Made by a program: the position numbers and the translations under genes | NCBI GenBank assembly: GCA_027563935.2 | Contig: JANVAS020000222.1 | Location: forward strand, 3,906,001 to 3,970,000 | DNA from: Costus lasius | Taxonomy: Eukaryota; Streptophyta; Magnoliopsida; Zingiberales; Costaceae | Reading direction: 5' to 3' | Length of the DNA stretch: 64,000 bases | Notes under the pieces: generated by a model | Database searches by the model: none | What the model was told of the DNA's origin: nothing | The model's input: only the letters and a program-made list of their open reading frames with translations | Part shown: piece by piece, positions 34,384 to 46,602 of the stretch | How positions within the stretch are numbered: the first letter of the stretch is position 1 | How the letters are laid out: every line of letters starts with the position of its first letter

Positions 34384-37300
34384 CTAAAGCTCAGCATCCA
34401 TATCATCAAAGAGATAAGCATAAAATTTCCTCATATCAGCTTCAGTCTCCCAAGTCGCCTCCTCAACCGACTGATTTCCCCAGATAACCTTTACCAAAGG
34501 TATAGTCTTGTTCCTCAGAACTTTATCCTTTCTATCCACAATCCGGAGAGGTCTTTCCTCAAAAGTCAAATCACTCTGAATCTGAAGAGGTTCCAATTCC
34601 AATACATGAGATGGATCAGGATGATATTTCCTCAAAGTAGAAACATGGAACACATTATGCACATGATCCATAGCAGGAGGTAAAGCTAATCTGTAAGCCA
34701 CTGGACCAATTCTCTCAATAATGTCAAAAGGGCCTACAAATCTAGGGCTCAACTTGCCCTTTCTGCCAAACCTCATTACACCCTTAGTAGGTGATACCTT
34801 TAAGAAAACATGATCCCCTACCATAAACTCCAGGGAACGACGACGGTCGTCAGCATAACTCTTCTGTCTGTCCCGAGCAATCTTCAGTTTATTCTGTATC
34901 TCTCTGACCTTATCAGTAGTCTCCTGAACTGCATCAGATCTCAAAATCAATCTATCGCCAGTCTCCTCCCAACACAAGGGAGTCCTGTACCTTCTTCCAT
35001 ACAAAGCCTCATATGGAGCCATCTGAATACTTGAGTGGAAACTATTATTATAAGTGAACTCTATCAAAGATAGATCCCGGTTCCACTCAGAACTCCAATC
35101 AACCACATAGGCTCTCAACAAATCTTCTAGAGTCTGGATAGTACGCTCCGTCTGGCCATCAGACTGAGGATGGTATGCTGTACTAAAACTCAACTTAGTA
35201 CCCAAACCCTCCTGTAAACTCTTCCAAAATCTGGACAAAAACCGAGAGTCCCTATCAGACACAATATCAACCGGCACTCCATGCAGTCTGACTATCTCAT
35301 CAATGTATAATCTAGCCAGCCTCTCTAAAGGATAAGTCATCTTGATCGGGAGAAAATGGGCTGATTTAGTGAGTCTATCAACGATCACCCAAATAGCATC
35401 ATGACCCAATCTGGTTCTAGGCAAACCACACACAAAATCCATACTGATGCATTCCCACTTCCACTCAGGAATAGGAAGAGGCTGCAACAAACCACCAGGC
35501 TTCTGATGTTCAGCCTTTACAGTCTGACAGGTTAAACACCTAGAGACAAAATCAGATACTTCTTTCTTCATACCCGGCCACCAAAAATTTTTCTTAAGGT
35601 CCTGATACATCTTAGTCACACCAGGATGTAGAGAATATTTGGAGTTATGGCTGTCCTCCAATATTTCTTTCCTCAAGCTCGGTTCCTCAGGGACACATAC
35701 CCTTCCATGAAACCGAAGAATACCATCATCAGACAGGCTAAAATCCTGAACTGCGCCATCAACCAGACTATCCCTGATCTGAACTAATTTCGGATCCATA
35801 GACTGCTGATCTCTGATCTTCTGCAACAAAGCAGACTGTACTCTGAGAAAAGCCACATAACCCGACTGAACTCTAGGAGAAACACTGATCCTGAGATTGC
35901 TGAACTCCTGCAGTAACCGCCACTCACTGACTCGTAAAGCAGCTACTGAAGTAACTGGATGTCTGCTCAGAGCATCCGCCACTACATTGGCCTTTCCAGC
36001 CTGATACTGAATAGAGAAGTCATAGTCTTTGATCAACTCCATCCATCTTCTCTGTCTCATGTTCAACTCCTTCTGGGTGAAGATGTACTTGAGACTCTGG
36101 TGGTCAGTGAACAGATCAAACTCCTGACCCAACAAATAGTGACGCCATATCTTCAAAGCAAAGACTACGGCCGCCAACTCTAAATCATGAGTAGGGTAGT
36201 TCAATTCATACTCCTTCAGTTGTCTCAAAGCATAGGCTACTACAGAACCCTTCTGCATCAAGACACAACCCAACCCCTTGCCTGAAGCATCCGTATAAAT
36301 AGTAAACCTTTCCCCATCACTAGGAATAATGAGGATCGGTGTACTAGTCAACCTTCTCTTCAGCTCCTGAAAGTTTTCTTCACACTTGTCATCCCAAATA
36401 AATTTGGTCTCCTTTCTGGTCAATTTAGTTAAAGGACCCGCCAGCTTGGAGAATCCCTCAACAAATCTCCGGTAGTAACCTGCTAATCCCAGGAAACTTC
36501 TGATCTCAGTAGCACTAGTCGGTCTACCCCAATTGAGGATGGCTTGCACTTTAACCGGATCTACAGACACCCCCTGACCAGAAATCACATGTCCCAAGAA
36601 GCTGATCTTCTCTAGCCAGAACTCACACTTACTAGCCTTGGCAAATAATCGGTTCTTCCTCAGAACCTCCAGCACTCTGCGCAAGTCACTGACATGATCT
36701 GAAGTAGTCCGTGAGTATACCAAAATATCGTCTATAAAGACTACCACACAAGAGTCAAGCAATTCATGGAATACCCTGTTCATCAAATCCATGAAGACAG
36801 CAGGTGCATTCGTCAGTCCAAAAGGCATAACTAGAAATTCAAAATGCCCATACCTGGTCCTGAAAGCAGTCTTAAATATATCCTCATCCTTGACCCTAAG
36901 CTGATAATACCCTGATCTCAGATCAATCTTAGAGAACACTGTAGCTCCCTGTAATTGATCAAATAGATCATCAATTCTGGGAAGAGGATACTTATTCTTG
37001 ATAGTCACTTGGTTCAACTGCCTGTAGTCTATACACATCCTCAGGGTTCCATCTTTCTTCTTTACAAACAGCACTGGCGCTCCCCAGGGAGAAGCACTAG
37101 GCCGAATGTACCCTTTCTCTAGCAATTCCTCCAGTTGTTTCTTAAGCTCGGCCAGCTCTGAGGTAGCCATGCGATAAGGAGCTCTGGAGATAGGTGCCGT
37201 ACCTGGCGCCAACTCAATGCCAAACTCCACTTCTCTAATTGGTGGCAAGCCTGAAAATTCTTCAGAGAACACATCAGGAAATTCTTTCACCACCGCCATC

Positions 37301-38920
37301 TGAGTCAAATCAGAAGTAGAATCATCCTGCACCTTAACATGCGCAAGATAACCCTTGCATCCACTAGCAAGTAACTTCCTGGCCGGCAGGAAAGATATTA
37401 CATGCGGTCCTTGGTCCGACACTAGACCTCTCACAAAAATCCTACTCCCATCCAGCAGATTTAAAGTGATTACTTTCTCAAAGCAATCCACAGTAACATG
37501 ATGTGAGGATAACCAATCCATACCTAGGATGACATCATAATCTTGCATGTCTAAGAGGATTAGATCTACCAGAAACTCATAACCCTCTACACGCACTACA
37601 CAATTAGCACAAATAGTATCTGTAGATAATGATGTTCCTAAGGGAGTACTCACAGACACAGCATAATTCAGCACCTTAGGTAACACAGGTAAACATGCAG
37701 CAAACTTAACAGATACAAAAGACAAATTTGCACCAGGGTCAAATAGAATGCGAGCTAACTGATCGAATACAAATAAGGTACCTTCCACGACGGATCGGGA
37801 AGCTCGTGTATCCTTCTCAGCCACAGCATAAACTCTAGTCTGGACTGTAGGCTTATCTGCGCCTCTCTGCTGCATCTCAGGTTCTTTACAGTCCTTGACC
37901 ATGTGTCCAGGTTTCTTACACCTGAAACATACACCATTCCTCTTATGACAGTCTTTCACTAGATGTCCCTTGAGCCCACAATAATTACAAGTCCGGTCCT
38001 CTGTGATACTGTTTCTTACATCCCTGGCATCCCTGAACTGCTGCGGTGCATCCCTGGACTGCTGCGGTACCTTGTAGGAGTAAGGCTTATACCTGCTCTT
38101 TTTGTAGTCCTTATGTTTAGGGTACTTCTTACCCTTGCCGCCACTACCATACTGAGGAACCGCCGCCTCAGCTGCAGGAACCACTGTCATGGCAACATGA
38201 GAACTCCTCTCAGCTATGTATCTCTCAATGGTGCGTGCTCGCCCAACAGTCTCAACATAGGTCTCCAAGTGCTGAGCACCAACCTGCTCTCTAATGTCTC
38301 ATCTGAGACCTCTGAGAAACTTGGTAGCTCTCCTCTTTTCAATGTTTATCAGGTGAGGAGCATACTTTCCCAACTTAGTGAACTGCAACTCATACTGGTC
38401 CACTGTCATATCACCCTGCTCCAGGTGAATAAATGCCACCTCTCGGTCCTCCACCAAACTATCTGTGAAGTACTTCTCGTTAAATCGAGACAAGAAGTAA
38501 GGCCAATCTACAGTCTCATGTCTTTCTTCGGCAAGTCTCACCACACCCTTCCACCACTCATCTGCGTCCCCACGCATCATATAGGTGGTCAGACATAACT
38601 TATCCTCATCTGAGCAGCGCATGACTTGGAAAATCTTTTCCAAGCACAACTGCCAGTTCTCAGCAGTACTGGATTCTGAGCCCCCATAAAAAGAACTAGG
38701 ACCCAGTTTCTGGAATTCACTCACAAGTGAGGCATAGCGCCTGTGAGCGCCCTCCTGAGAGTCATCCCCCACCGCCCGAGTAGTAGTCTGGGGTCTCTCT
38801 TGAGTCAACTGCTGCAAAAGCTGCTGTTGTGCCTCTTGATGCTGAGTCTATTGCTGCTGCAGCATCTGAGCTTGCCTCTCTATCATGGCACCTTGTTGCT
38901 GTACCATGCTAGTCAGAGCC
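34384..38920 (-). pseudogene. C gag-pol, two stops in gag, pol intact
   Basis: Single-frame gypsy polyprotein. Gag has two stops relative to E: TAG near 38848 (CTG in E) and TGA at 38296-38298 (TGG in E). From 38268 the frame is open for 1294 codons. In order: two CCHC knuckles ([28 protein letters not shown]), protease [10 protein letters not shown], reverse transcriptase ([10 protein letters not shown] near 36735), RNase H ([10 protein letters not shown]), integrase zinc finger (HPGV...CLTC) and DDE core ([20 protein letters not shown]), and a chromodomain-like end ([16 protein letters not shown]). The protease motif is DPG rather than D-S/T-G; E has the same. The family belongs to Tekay/Del by this end. 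Confidence 0.9.
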
Positions 38921-40717
38921 TGTAAGATCCAAGGATCTTAAGTCCTGGTTAGCATTATTTTTGATTTAAATAAAATTATTGACTGTGTTATTATTCCTGT
39001 GTATTGATTGTTAATTTATGATAAATTAATTAGAGATTTTGGTTGTTGAATTATAGTTAATTAAATTAGAGATTTTTGGATGTTAATGTTAATTAATTAA
39101 CTAGCTTATTGGATACCAATTTTCAGTTAATTAATTAGAGTTTACTGCTTGTTAATTTAAGTTATTTAATTGTTAATTTATTTGGAGTTATTGGACGTTA
39201 ATCCTTATTGGATGTCAATTAAATCCTTATTGGATTTTCATTAAGTGAATGGTTAGTTAATGGTTAAATTAATTAGTTAATCATGGGTTATTGGGTTTGC
39301 ACGAATTGGGTTTTAAAATTCAAATTATTAGTTAAATGGATTAAACCCTATTTGAATTAATGGGTTAATGGGTTAAAAATTTAAAACCGAAATTTTGAGT
39401 TAGTAATTTCGGTTAGGGTAGAGTTTGTGGCGAAATTTTGGCTTGGAGGAAATTCTTGGGCGACGGCTTGAAGGCTTGGGGCGATTCTTGGAGGCTTGGA
39501 GGCGAAAATTCCTTTCTTCCTCTTCCTTCTCCCTTTGGCCGGCGTCTTGGTGTTGGTGGCGTTCCTCTTCCCTTGGTGGCAACATTGGTGGAATTTCAAG
39601 GCTTTAGGCGAATTGTTGTGGAGGATTTTCACCCTAGTGTTCTCGGTTAAGAGGTGAGTGGGGTGTCTTAATTCCTTCCATATGTGTCTTATTCGAACTC
39701 CATCAATATAGTTGTGTTAAATAATAAATTTGATTGCATGAAAAATTACCATGTGTAAAACCGAAATCTTGATAGTTGGGATGAAAACCGAAAATTTGTA
39801 ACCTTGATAATTATTTATGAAAAACCGAATCCTTGATGTTAATTGTGAAATCCGAAATCTTAATGATTGTTTATGAAAACCGAAAATTTGTAATATGAAA
39901 TTTAAGGTAATCTCTTATGGAATTTGGGAAGTTTTAGACCAATGATTTTAAACATGAAATTCATGTTAATTAAGGTTTAAAATTAAATAGATAATATGTT
40001 ATGTTAACCGTGGGTTACATGTAGTGATTTGTAAAATAATGTTGTATGAATACATGCTTTACATTTTATGTTGAGTTTATGGATGTTTGTTGTAATTTTA
40101 TGTTTCTTTATGAGTGTAGCATGTTTTATAGTTATATATTTATGGTTATGTAACTTTGTTTGAGAAATTGAGTGATAACTTAGCAAGACTACACTGAACT
40201 ATCAGCATGAAACCTAAGGACTACACTACATTATGTGATTTTGAATTTTTGAATATTATGTGATCATGTGATTTTTGAGTATTATGTAATTATGTGATTT
40301 TTGAAGAGTATGTGGTTATGTGATTTTCGGTTATTATGTGTTATGTGATGGTTAGGACTAAGGCTAAGTGTGACTGTGTACTCAAGGGGATAGTATGTGT
40401 AATATGTTAAGGGTTTGAGATTTCAGCCCTGTATTGTGATATGTGAGGGGGTTGATGTTCAACCTACCTGTTATGATTATTGTGATGGGGGTTGATGTTC
40501 AGCCTGCCCGATATGATTATTGTGATGACTATCCTAGAGTCGAGTTGACACTTAGAAGTCCACCGTTGTGAAATAAGATATAAGATGTGTCTGTTGTCCA
40601 GTAGGAACCTTTTGGGAGAACGGGTTTTGACGCAAAGTGCCATGTCTTGGTCGGACAGGAGCCACCTCTTGATGTCATCACTCTTTTTGTGATATGGGGT
40701 GTCGTAGAGCAAAGTGC
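38921..40717 (+). repeat. E 5' LTR, first part
   Basis: Starts TGTAAGATCC with the palindrome at 38924-38939 (arms AAGATCC and GGATCTT). It ends in the minisatellite at 40717, where D begins. Same family as the C LTR, about 2.95 kb in total when both parts are counted, against 2.8 kb in C. The small frames at 39381-39650 have no motif. Confidence 0.9.
40713..40717 (+). other. Target site duplication of D (left)
   Basis: AGTGC, repeated at 60543-60547 directly after D's 3' LTR. It proves D is a simple insertion in E's LTR. Confidence 0.95.
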
Positions 40718-42391
40718 TGTTGGGGTATGCCCTTAAGGCTAATGTTTGAGGCCTATGGGAATGTATCAGTATCATGTAATAAACTGTTATGTTTATAAAG
40801 GCATGGTTGTTATTCAGTTAGTTACATTGTCTGCTGCAATATATGTTCTTCTGAATAATGTCTCAAAGCTGTTCAGCTGGGCTGACATGCAATTATGTCC
40901 TTAGTCGATATATCTTGGTGAACATGAGACAGCCTTGATATGGTCAAGACTAATATGTGTTCTAATCTTATAGGATGCTTCGAGCATGGAATAAGATGTA
41001 GACTCATGGGTACATTGGATGTACTGGACAGACCCTACTAGGATGTTCAATTGTTTGTCACAATGTGAATATTCCTTGAATGTGACAAGTGGCACATTTC
41101 CTCTGACTTGAGATCGCTTGTGTTTTCTAAATGATGATTGCCATTGTTTTGAGGTAGTTCAATATCATTTGAAACATAATGATTATAGACTATCTTGGAT
41201 GGTGAGCTTGAATCAGGTTAGGGCACTAGTGATAGACATAGGATTGCCGTCTCCTTGTTTAAGGAGTGTGATGTTCTAAAGGGGCCCCCTGGATGAGATG
41301 ATTGAGAAAGTGTATGGCCATACCCAGGTGACTGTGTTCATCTGATCTAATCATGCACATCATATTGGAGTTACAAGCTTGACAGGCTTGTCCAATAAGA
41401 ACATCCAGTGGCAAAGGAAATATGCATGCCTTGTGAATTGATTCACACTTGTGCTAAGGTTTGGGTGTAGTCTTGGAAGACTCTTTCCTTTATATCGGGA
41501 GACAGTGATGTGTTGCTAGATACCCCTCACTGATCGTGATAATGAGAATTATCGTTACCGACATTTAGAGGAAACCCTCAGGGTCGCACAATTTGATGAT
41601 ATGGCTTACTTAAGTCAGATCGTGTGGACTGAATTGTTCGGGTTCAGTTTAAAGGGATTTAATCTCTAATTGTAAGTGAGATCTGGTCTAATCATGTTTG
41701 ATTGATTAGGGCTTGAGATCGGTAAGCTTTGATCGAGAGATTGGATGCTAGATCGGTCAGATCAGGAGCATCGAGAGATTGACGGTCAGATCAAGAACTT
41801 AAGTGTTTATTGTGGTCTGGACTGATTGCTTGGTTTATTTGGTTATTGAACCAAACTTAAGTGAACCGGCTCATGGATGAGCGCTTGGTTCAATTCAAAG
41901 AAGAGAGGAAAATGCGATTGGTTAAATGCATGAACACATGATCGCATGAAAGAGTGAGGTTGGCTATTTTTAGCAACCACGTCTCCATGTCTTGTGTGGA
42001 GCGCATATCGTGTGGCCTCCTCTCTATTCTCGTCGCCTCCTCTCGTGTTGATCATTATTCTTCACGCCTTGAAGAGTCGAGAAGAAAAACAAGCAAGCTC
42101 TCTCTCATTTCCCCATACGAAGGACTCCTTGAAGATTTGCTAGCACAAAGTCGCCAAGGAAGTAGTCGCCTTCTCATTGTGTGCGTCATCTAAGGAGAAG
42201 AGGCACTTGCGTCTTTGATTCTAAGACACCATCAAACCGATGGCAATGGTATGATTTTATCTCTTGTGCAATCGGGTTTTTAAGTTGATAATAATACATG
42301 CATCAAAGGTCCTAGAAACCCTCCTTCCGTTGCTTTAAAAATTACATGCGCCTATCTAGGGTTTCGCCCCCCTTATTTAGGGGTTCTTTCA
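40718..42391 (+). repeat. D 5' LTR
   Basis: 1674 bp, TGTTGGGG to TTCTTTCA. It contains the palindrome GTATGGCCATAC (near 41312) and the hairpin at 41538-41553: arms GATAAT and ATTATC around GAGA (GNRA class). In G the arms are GATAAC and GTTATC around GTAA. Short frames within are not genes. Confidence 0.95.
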
Positions 42392-42393
42392 AT

Positions 42394-42405
42394 TGGTATC
42401 AGAGC
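42394..42405 (+). promoter_or_regulatory. D primer binding site (initiator tRNA-Met)
   Basis: TGGTATCAGAGC, two bases after the LTR end; exact. Confidence 0.9.
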
Positions 42406-44210
42406 GAGGTTTGCATGTTTCTATGATTGCTTAAAACTTTGTGATCCATGTATAAGTATGCTTAGATCTATAACATGCGCATATTAGATGTTCCATGTGA
42501 AAAATATATCATGTTACATTCAGACTTTGGCGCATGTTCTTGGCGCTTGTTTTTGTATGTTTTTCTCAAAACTTATATCACATGCAAGTATAACCTTAGA
42601 TCTAAGGCACCTACTGTAAACCCTTAGATGGGTTATTAGGGTTGAAATCTCAGTCTAGTCAAGATCCAACCAGTCTGATCAGACTATCTGACAGCCTGAA
42701 TGGGTCGACCAGATAGCACCTTGGCGCAAGCCTGAGGTGGCTATAGGTCGACTGCAGACAGGTGTGTAGCGATGTCTGATTGAGACAACTAATGAACACA
42801 CATGAGTTAGGCCCGGGGTCACACCCGCTTGCCAGACCTCATTGTGGTTGTTCAGCCCTGGCGCATGCATAGTTGACCTTATGGTCGACTCAAGTCAGTT
42901 AGGACTTGGTGCATGAAAGGGCAGTGGATCTGACTGGGTCTGATGAGTGGATCCCTAGTAATGGACCATTGTAAGGTAGTAGGGCGAATAAGGAAAATTA
43001 AAATTGATCCCAAGGGGTTTTCAAAATTTAATTTTTCATGAGTGGATCACATGTTGGTTGTAGCATATGCTTGTTTATTTCTTCTTATGTGGGCTGCCCG
43101 TTATTAATGTGTGCTGTGCTGGGGCCTGCGTGCCTGGGAGTTAATTGTAAATTAATTTTTATTTTTGTGATCTGCGAATCACAGTTTAATTAATTTATAA
43201 TGTGATATTGACCTGCGTGTCAATCTTGTCTAGATAGTTAAATTTGTAATTTAATTAGACAAGAGCACAGAGCACACTTGGCAGAGGCGCATGCAGCAGT
43301 TGCTGGACCAGGTGGGAGGTCTAGGGATCGACCCTAGGACCAGGCGCATATTCCTGGTGGGCGCACCTATGCTGCAGATGGCGCTTGGGCCCTGGTTTGG
43401 GCCAGATGAGCAGCTAAAGACCCATGAAGAGCAAGTGAAGACTTAATTTAGGTTAAGGTCTCACTAGGGCTATGGGCTTTTACCACATAAGATTCATGCT
43501 TTCTTTTATTGTTTAAATATTAGAATTGCATGATTAGTTTATCTTCTGCTATCACCATAGGAATTGCATGATAGTGAAGAAGATAAAAGACCATTAAAAT
43601 CCAACGATCAAATATCAAGCTCGTAAGCCTTCTGACGCGAAACCTCACTGTTCTGATTATCGTTGGAGCCGTGTTGTACCCACTCAGTGGGCACGTCCAT
43701 CTATCTTCAGACGGTGCGGGACTACACCTGTGTGTTACAGAGTAGGGATTTATCCCTTCTCGTTGCTCAGCATAGCACATGGTGGTCCAGGGAGTAGGTC
43801 GGGTCAGCTTGACCGTGTAGGCTACATATGTGGCGCATATGGTAGCACATGGAGGCAGCCATCTGTGGGGTCAGAGACTGTGTTGTACCAACTCAGTTGG
43901 CACAGTCTGCTGGATTGCCCAGATGAAGGGGAATCGCACGGGTTGGCGATTGGCTGGGACAGCCTACCAGAGATTAGTGCTTGTACTCTCTGTGCATCTT
44001 ATCTCGCCTGAGCGGGACGCGGAGACCAAGTATGAAATCTGGATCCCATCTCACTAAAAGAGTTCTACTCTTTCGGGCTGTTTTGCTGGATTTTTCAGCC
44101 AGATAAAATAGTGAGAAAAAGAATCTTTCTTAAGTCCTGATTGATTCTTATACATTGATACTGACCTTGCTGTTCTTGCATTGTTGTAGATACCTGCAGC
44201 AACGAACACC
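42406..44210 (+). other. D untranslated leader
   Basis: 1.8 kb between PBS and gag; no supported gene. The first half is AT-rich with CCTGCGTGCCTGG-type blocks shared with G. The second half holds the hairpin set at 43665-44016. Frames at 43520-44057 overlap the hairpins and are not shared as protein with B or K. Confidence 0.75.
43665..44016 (+). promoter_or_regulatory. D leader RNA hairpins P1-P4
   Basis: P1 43665-43698: GGA/TCC, two-base bulge, CGTG/CACG, bulge TTGTA, CCCAC/GTGGG, loop TCA. P2 43876-43907: GACTGTG/CACAGTC, bulge TTGTA, CCAAC/GTTGG, loop TCA. P3 43932-43951: AATCGC/GCGATT. P4 44003-44016: CTCGC/GCGGG, loop CTGA. P1 and P2 share bulge and loop but have different stems. Distance from P4 to the gag ATG is about 195 bases. 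Possible roles are RNA packaging, dimerisation or translation start; none is shown. Confidence 0.65.
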
Positions 44211-46602
44211 ATGAACTTCAATGTGCGATCCCTACTGGAAAGGGAGAAGTTTGCTGGGCCGAACTTCTCTAACTGGTTTGGACACCTTAAGATCGTTCTT
44301 AAGGCAGAGAGGAAACTGTATGTCCTCGAGACGGCGATACCGCCGCAGCCCGCTCCGAACGCCGCAAGGGCGGTTCGGGAAGCCTATGAAAAGCACGTCA
44401 ATGATAGCATTGATGTCGCTTGCCTGATGCTAGCGTCTATGACGCCACCGCTGCAGCGTCAGCATGAGGATATGTCGGCTATAGAGATTATAGCGAACCT
44501 CAAGATGCTGTATGCTGCACAGGCGAGGACAGAGCGCTACAATTTGACGAAGCTCTTCTTTCAGAGCAAACTGGCTGAAGGGAGCCCAGTGGGAGCTCAC
44601 GTGCTCAAGATGATTGGGCACAAGGAGGCTCTAGAGAAACTGGGGCATACCATCAACCAGGAGCTTGCTGTGGACATTATTCTGCAGTCTCTCCCGCCTT
44701 CATTCGACGCGTTCATTATTAATTTTAATATGAACAAAATCGATTGTACTCCGGCAGAGCTGCTGAATATGCTCTTGACCACTGAGGAGACTCTGAAGGG
44801 TAAGCCTTCGACCTCTGTCTTAATGGTTCCTTCCAGGAACAAGAAGAAGGGGAAGAAGGGCAAGGCCACTGTCAAGAGCTACAGCAAGGCTCTGAAGCAA
44901 AAGGTGAAGCGGTCCAAGGAATACAGGTGTTTCCACTGTGGCCAGCTGGGTCACTGGAAAAAGGACTGTAAAGCGCTCCAAGGAGATAAGAGGGGAAGCA
45001 TCGCTTCTGGCTCAGGTATATTCGTGACTGAGGTCATGTTTTCTTCTTCTATATCATGGGTGTTGTACACTGCATGTGGAGTTCACATTTGTTCAAATGT
45101 ACAGGAACTCAAGAGAAGAAGGCAGGTGGGACAGCATGAGGTGGACCTACGCGTTGGAAACGGAGCACGGGTTGCTGCTGTTGCTGTAGGAGACTACTTC
45201 ATTTCTTTACCATCTGGAATTGTATTGGAACTAAACAATTGTTACTTTGTTCCCAGTATTACTAAAAATATTATCTCCATTCCTGCTCTTGTCAGGAAGG
45301 GATTTTCCTTTGAATGCAATATTTCAAAGTGTGTTTTATCTTTAGATAATATTGTTTATGCAACTGGTTCAATTAGCAATGGGTTATTCATGTTGGACAT
45401 GGAATGTTCGATACAGCAAATTGATATTAAGAAAGCCAAGTATGCTGATGATAGCACCTTGCTATGGCATAGTCGTTTAGGCCATATTAACGAGAAACGC
45501 ATTAAGCGGTTGCATGATAATGGACTGCTGGGATCACTCTCCTATAAGGAGATTGATACATGCAAGGCTTGTTTGATGGGTAAAATGACGAAGTCACCTT
45601 TTTCTCATAAAGGTCAAAGGGCTTCAGGTTTACTTGACCTTATACACAGTGATGTGTGTGGGCCATTTAGTAAACATGACAGAGGTGGCTATCAGTACTT
45701 CATTACCTTTACTGATGATTTCAGTAGGTATGGCTATGTCTATCTGATGAGACATAAGAGTGAATCTTTTGACAAGTTCAAAGAGTTCAAGAATGAAGTA
45801 CAAAATCAGCTAGGCCGAAATATCAAGGCACTTCGCTCAGATCGAGGTGGTGAATACTTGAGTCATACGTTTACTGACTATCTGAAGGAGTGTGGGATTA
45901 TCTCACAGCTCACTCCGCCAGGAACACCGCAATGGAATGGTGTGTCCGAGAGGAGAAATAGAACGTTACTTGATATGGTTCGTTCTATGATGAGTCAGGC
46001 TACTCTTCCATACTCCTTTTGGGGTTTTGCGCTGGAAACAGCTGCAAAGGTACTAAACCGAGTGCCATCCAAGGCAGTTTCTAAGACTCCATATGAGTTA
46101 TGGTATGGGAAACAGCCGAGCTTGACATTTATCAGGATCTGGGGCTGCGAGGCTTATGTCAAAAAGCTCGCCTCTGGGAAACTAGAGAGCAGATCTGACA
46201 AATGTATCTTTGTCGGTTACCCTAAGGAAACTAAGGGTTATTATTTCTACGATCCCAAGGAGAACAAGGTTTTTGTTGCTCGGACGGCCATATTTCTTGA
46301 GAAGGAGTTTCTTCTGCAAGAGGCCAGTGGGAGAGAAATAAAGCTGGATGAGAATCCAGAAGAAGGACAAAGTGACCAAGCAGAGTTGGATGAGCCTGAG
46401 CCGGTAGAACAGGTTATTGAACAACCTGAGGCTCAGATATCACGGGAAGCGCGAAGATCGGGAAGGATCCGTCGACAGCCTGAGCGCTATGACGGAGTCT
46501 ACATCATTGATCATGATGAACCCCTCACTTATGCGGATGCGGTCAGTGGACCGGAGTCAGCGAGATGGCTTGAAGCTATGCGCGCCGAGATGGACTCCAT
46601 GT
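44211..46602 (+). CDS. D gag-pol polyprotein, first part (gag, protease, integrase)
   Basis: ATG at 44211 (MNFNVRSLLEREKFAG) opens one frame of 797 codons to the F insertion. Gag runs to about residue 230, then a lysine-rich linker and the zinc knuckle CFHCGQLGHWKKDC (residues about 242-255). The protease motif reads WVLYTACGVHI: the catalytic Asp seen in G and B is Tyr here (TAC at about 45065). The integrase zinc-binding region (LLWHSRLGHINEK, CKACLMGKMTK) and DDE core (HSDVCGPF, RSDRGGEY, NGVSERRNRT) are intact. The frame ends in the linker MRAEMDSM, where F starts at 46603. The second part is at 57354-58848, in frame if F and one target repeat are left out. Confidence 0.9.
46598..46602 (+). 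other. Target site duplication of F (left)
   Basis: CATGT, repeated at 57354-57358. Confidence 0.95.

Larger units (their letters stand above)
31559..38920 (-). mobile_element. C: Ty3/gypsy (Tekay/Del-type) retrotransposon, minus orientation
   Basis: 3' LTR 31559-34354, polypurine tract, then on the minus strand pol and gag up to 38920, where E interrupts gag. The 5' LTR and first gag codons must lie beyond E. GCAGG at 31554-31558 is the predicted target duplication in B. It is the same family as E, in opposite orientation. Confidence 0.9.

Noticed and set aside
35959..36183. Plus-strand frames opposite C's pol
   Set aside because: Shadows of the long minus-strand frame; no motif. The same holds for 34810-35034 and 37963-38598.
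37730..37760. Loss of protease activity in C and E because the motif is DPG instead of DSG or DTG
   Set aside because: The catalytic Asp is present, both copies share the form, and I know of DPG variants in plant gypsy proteases.
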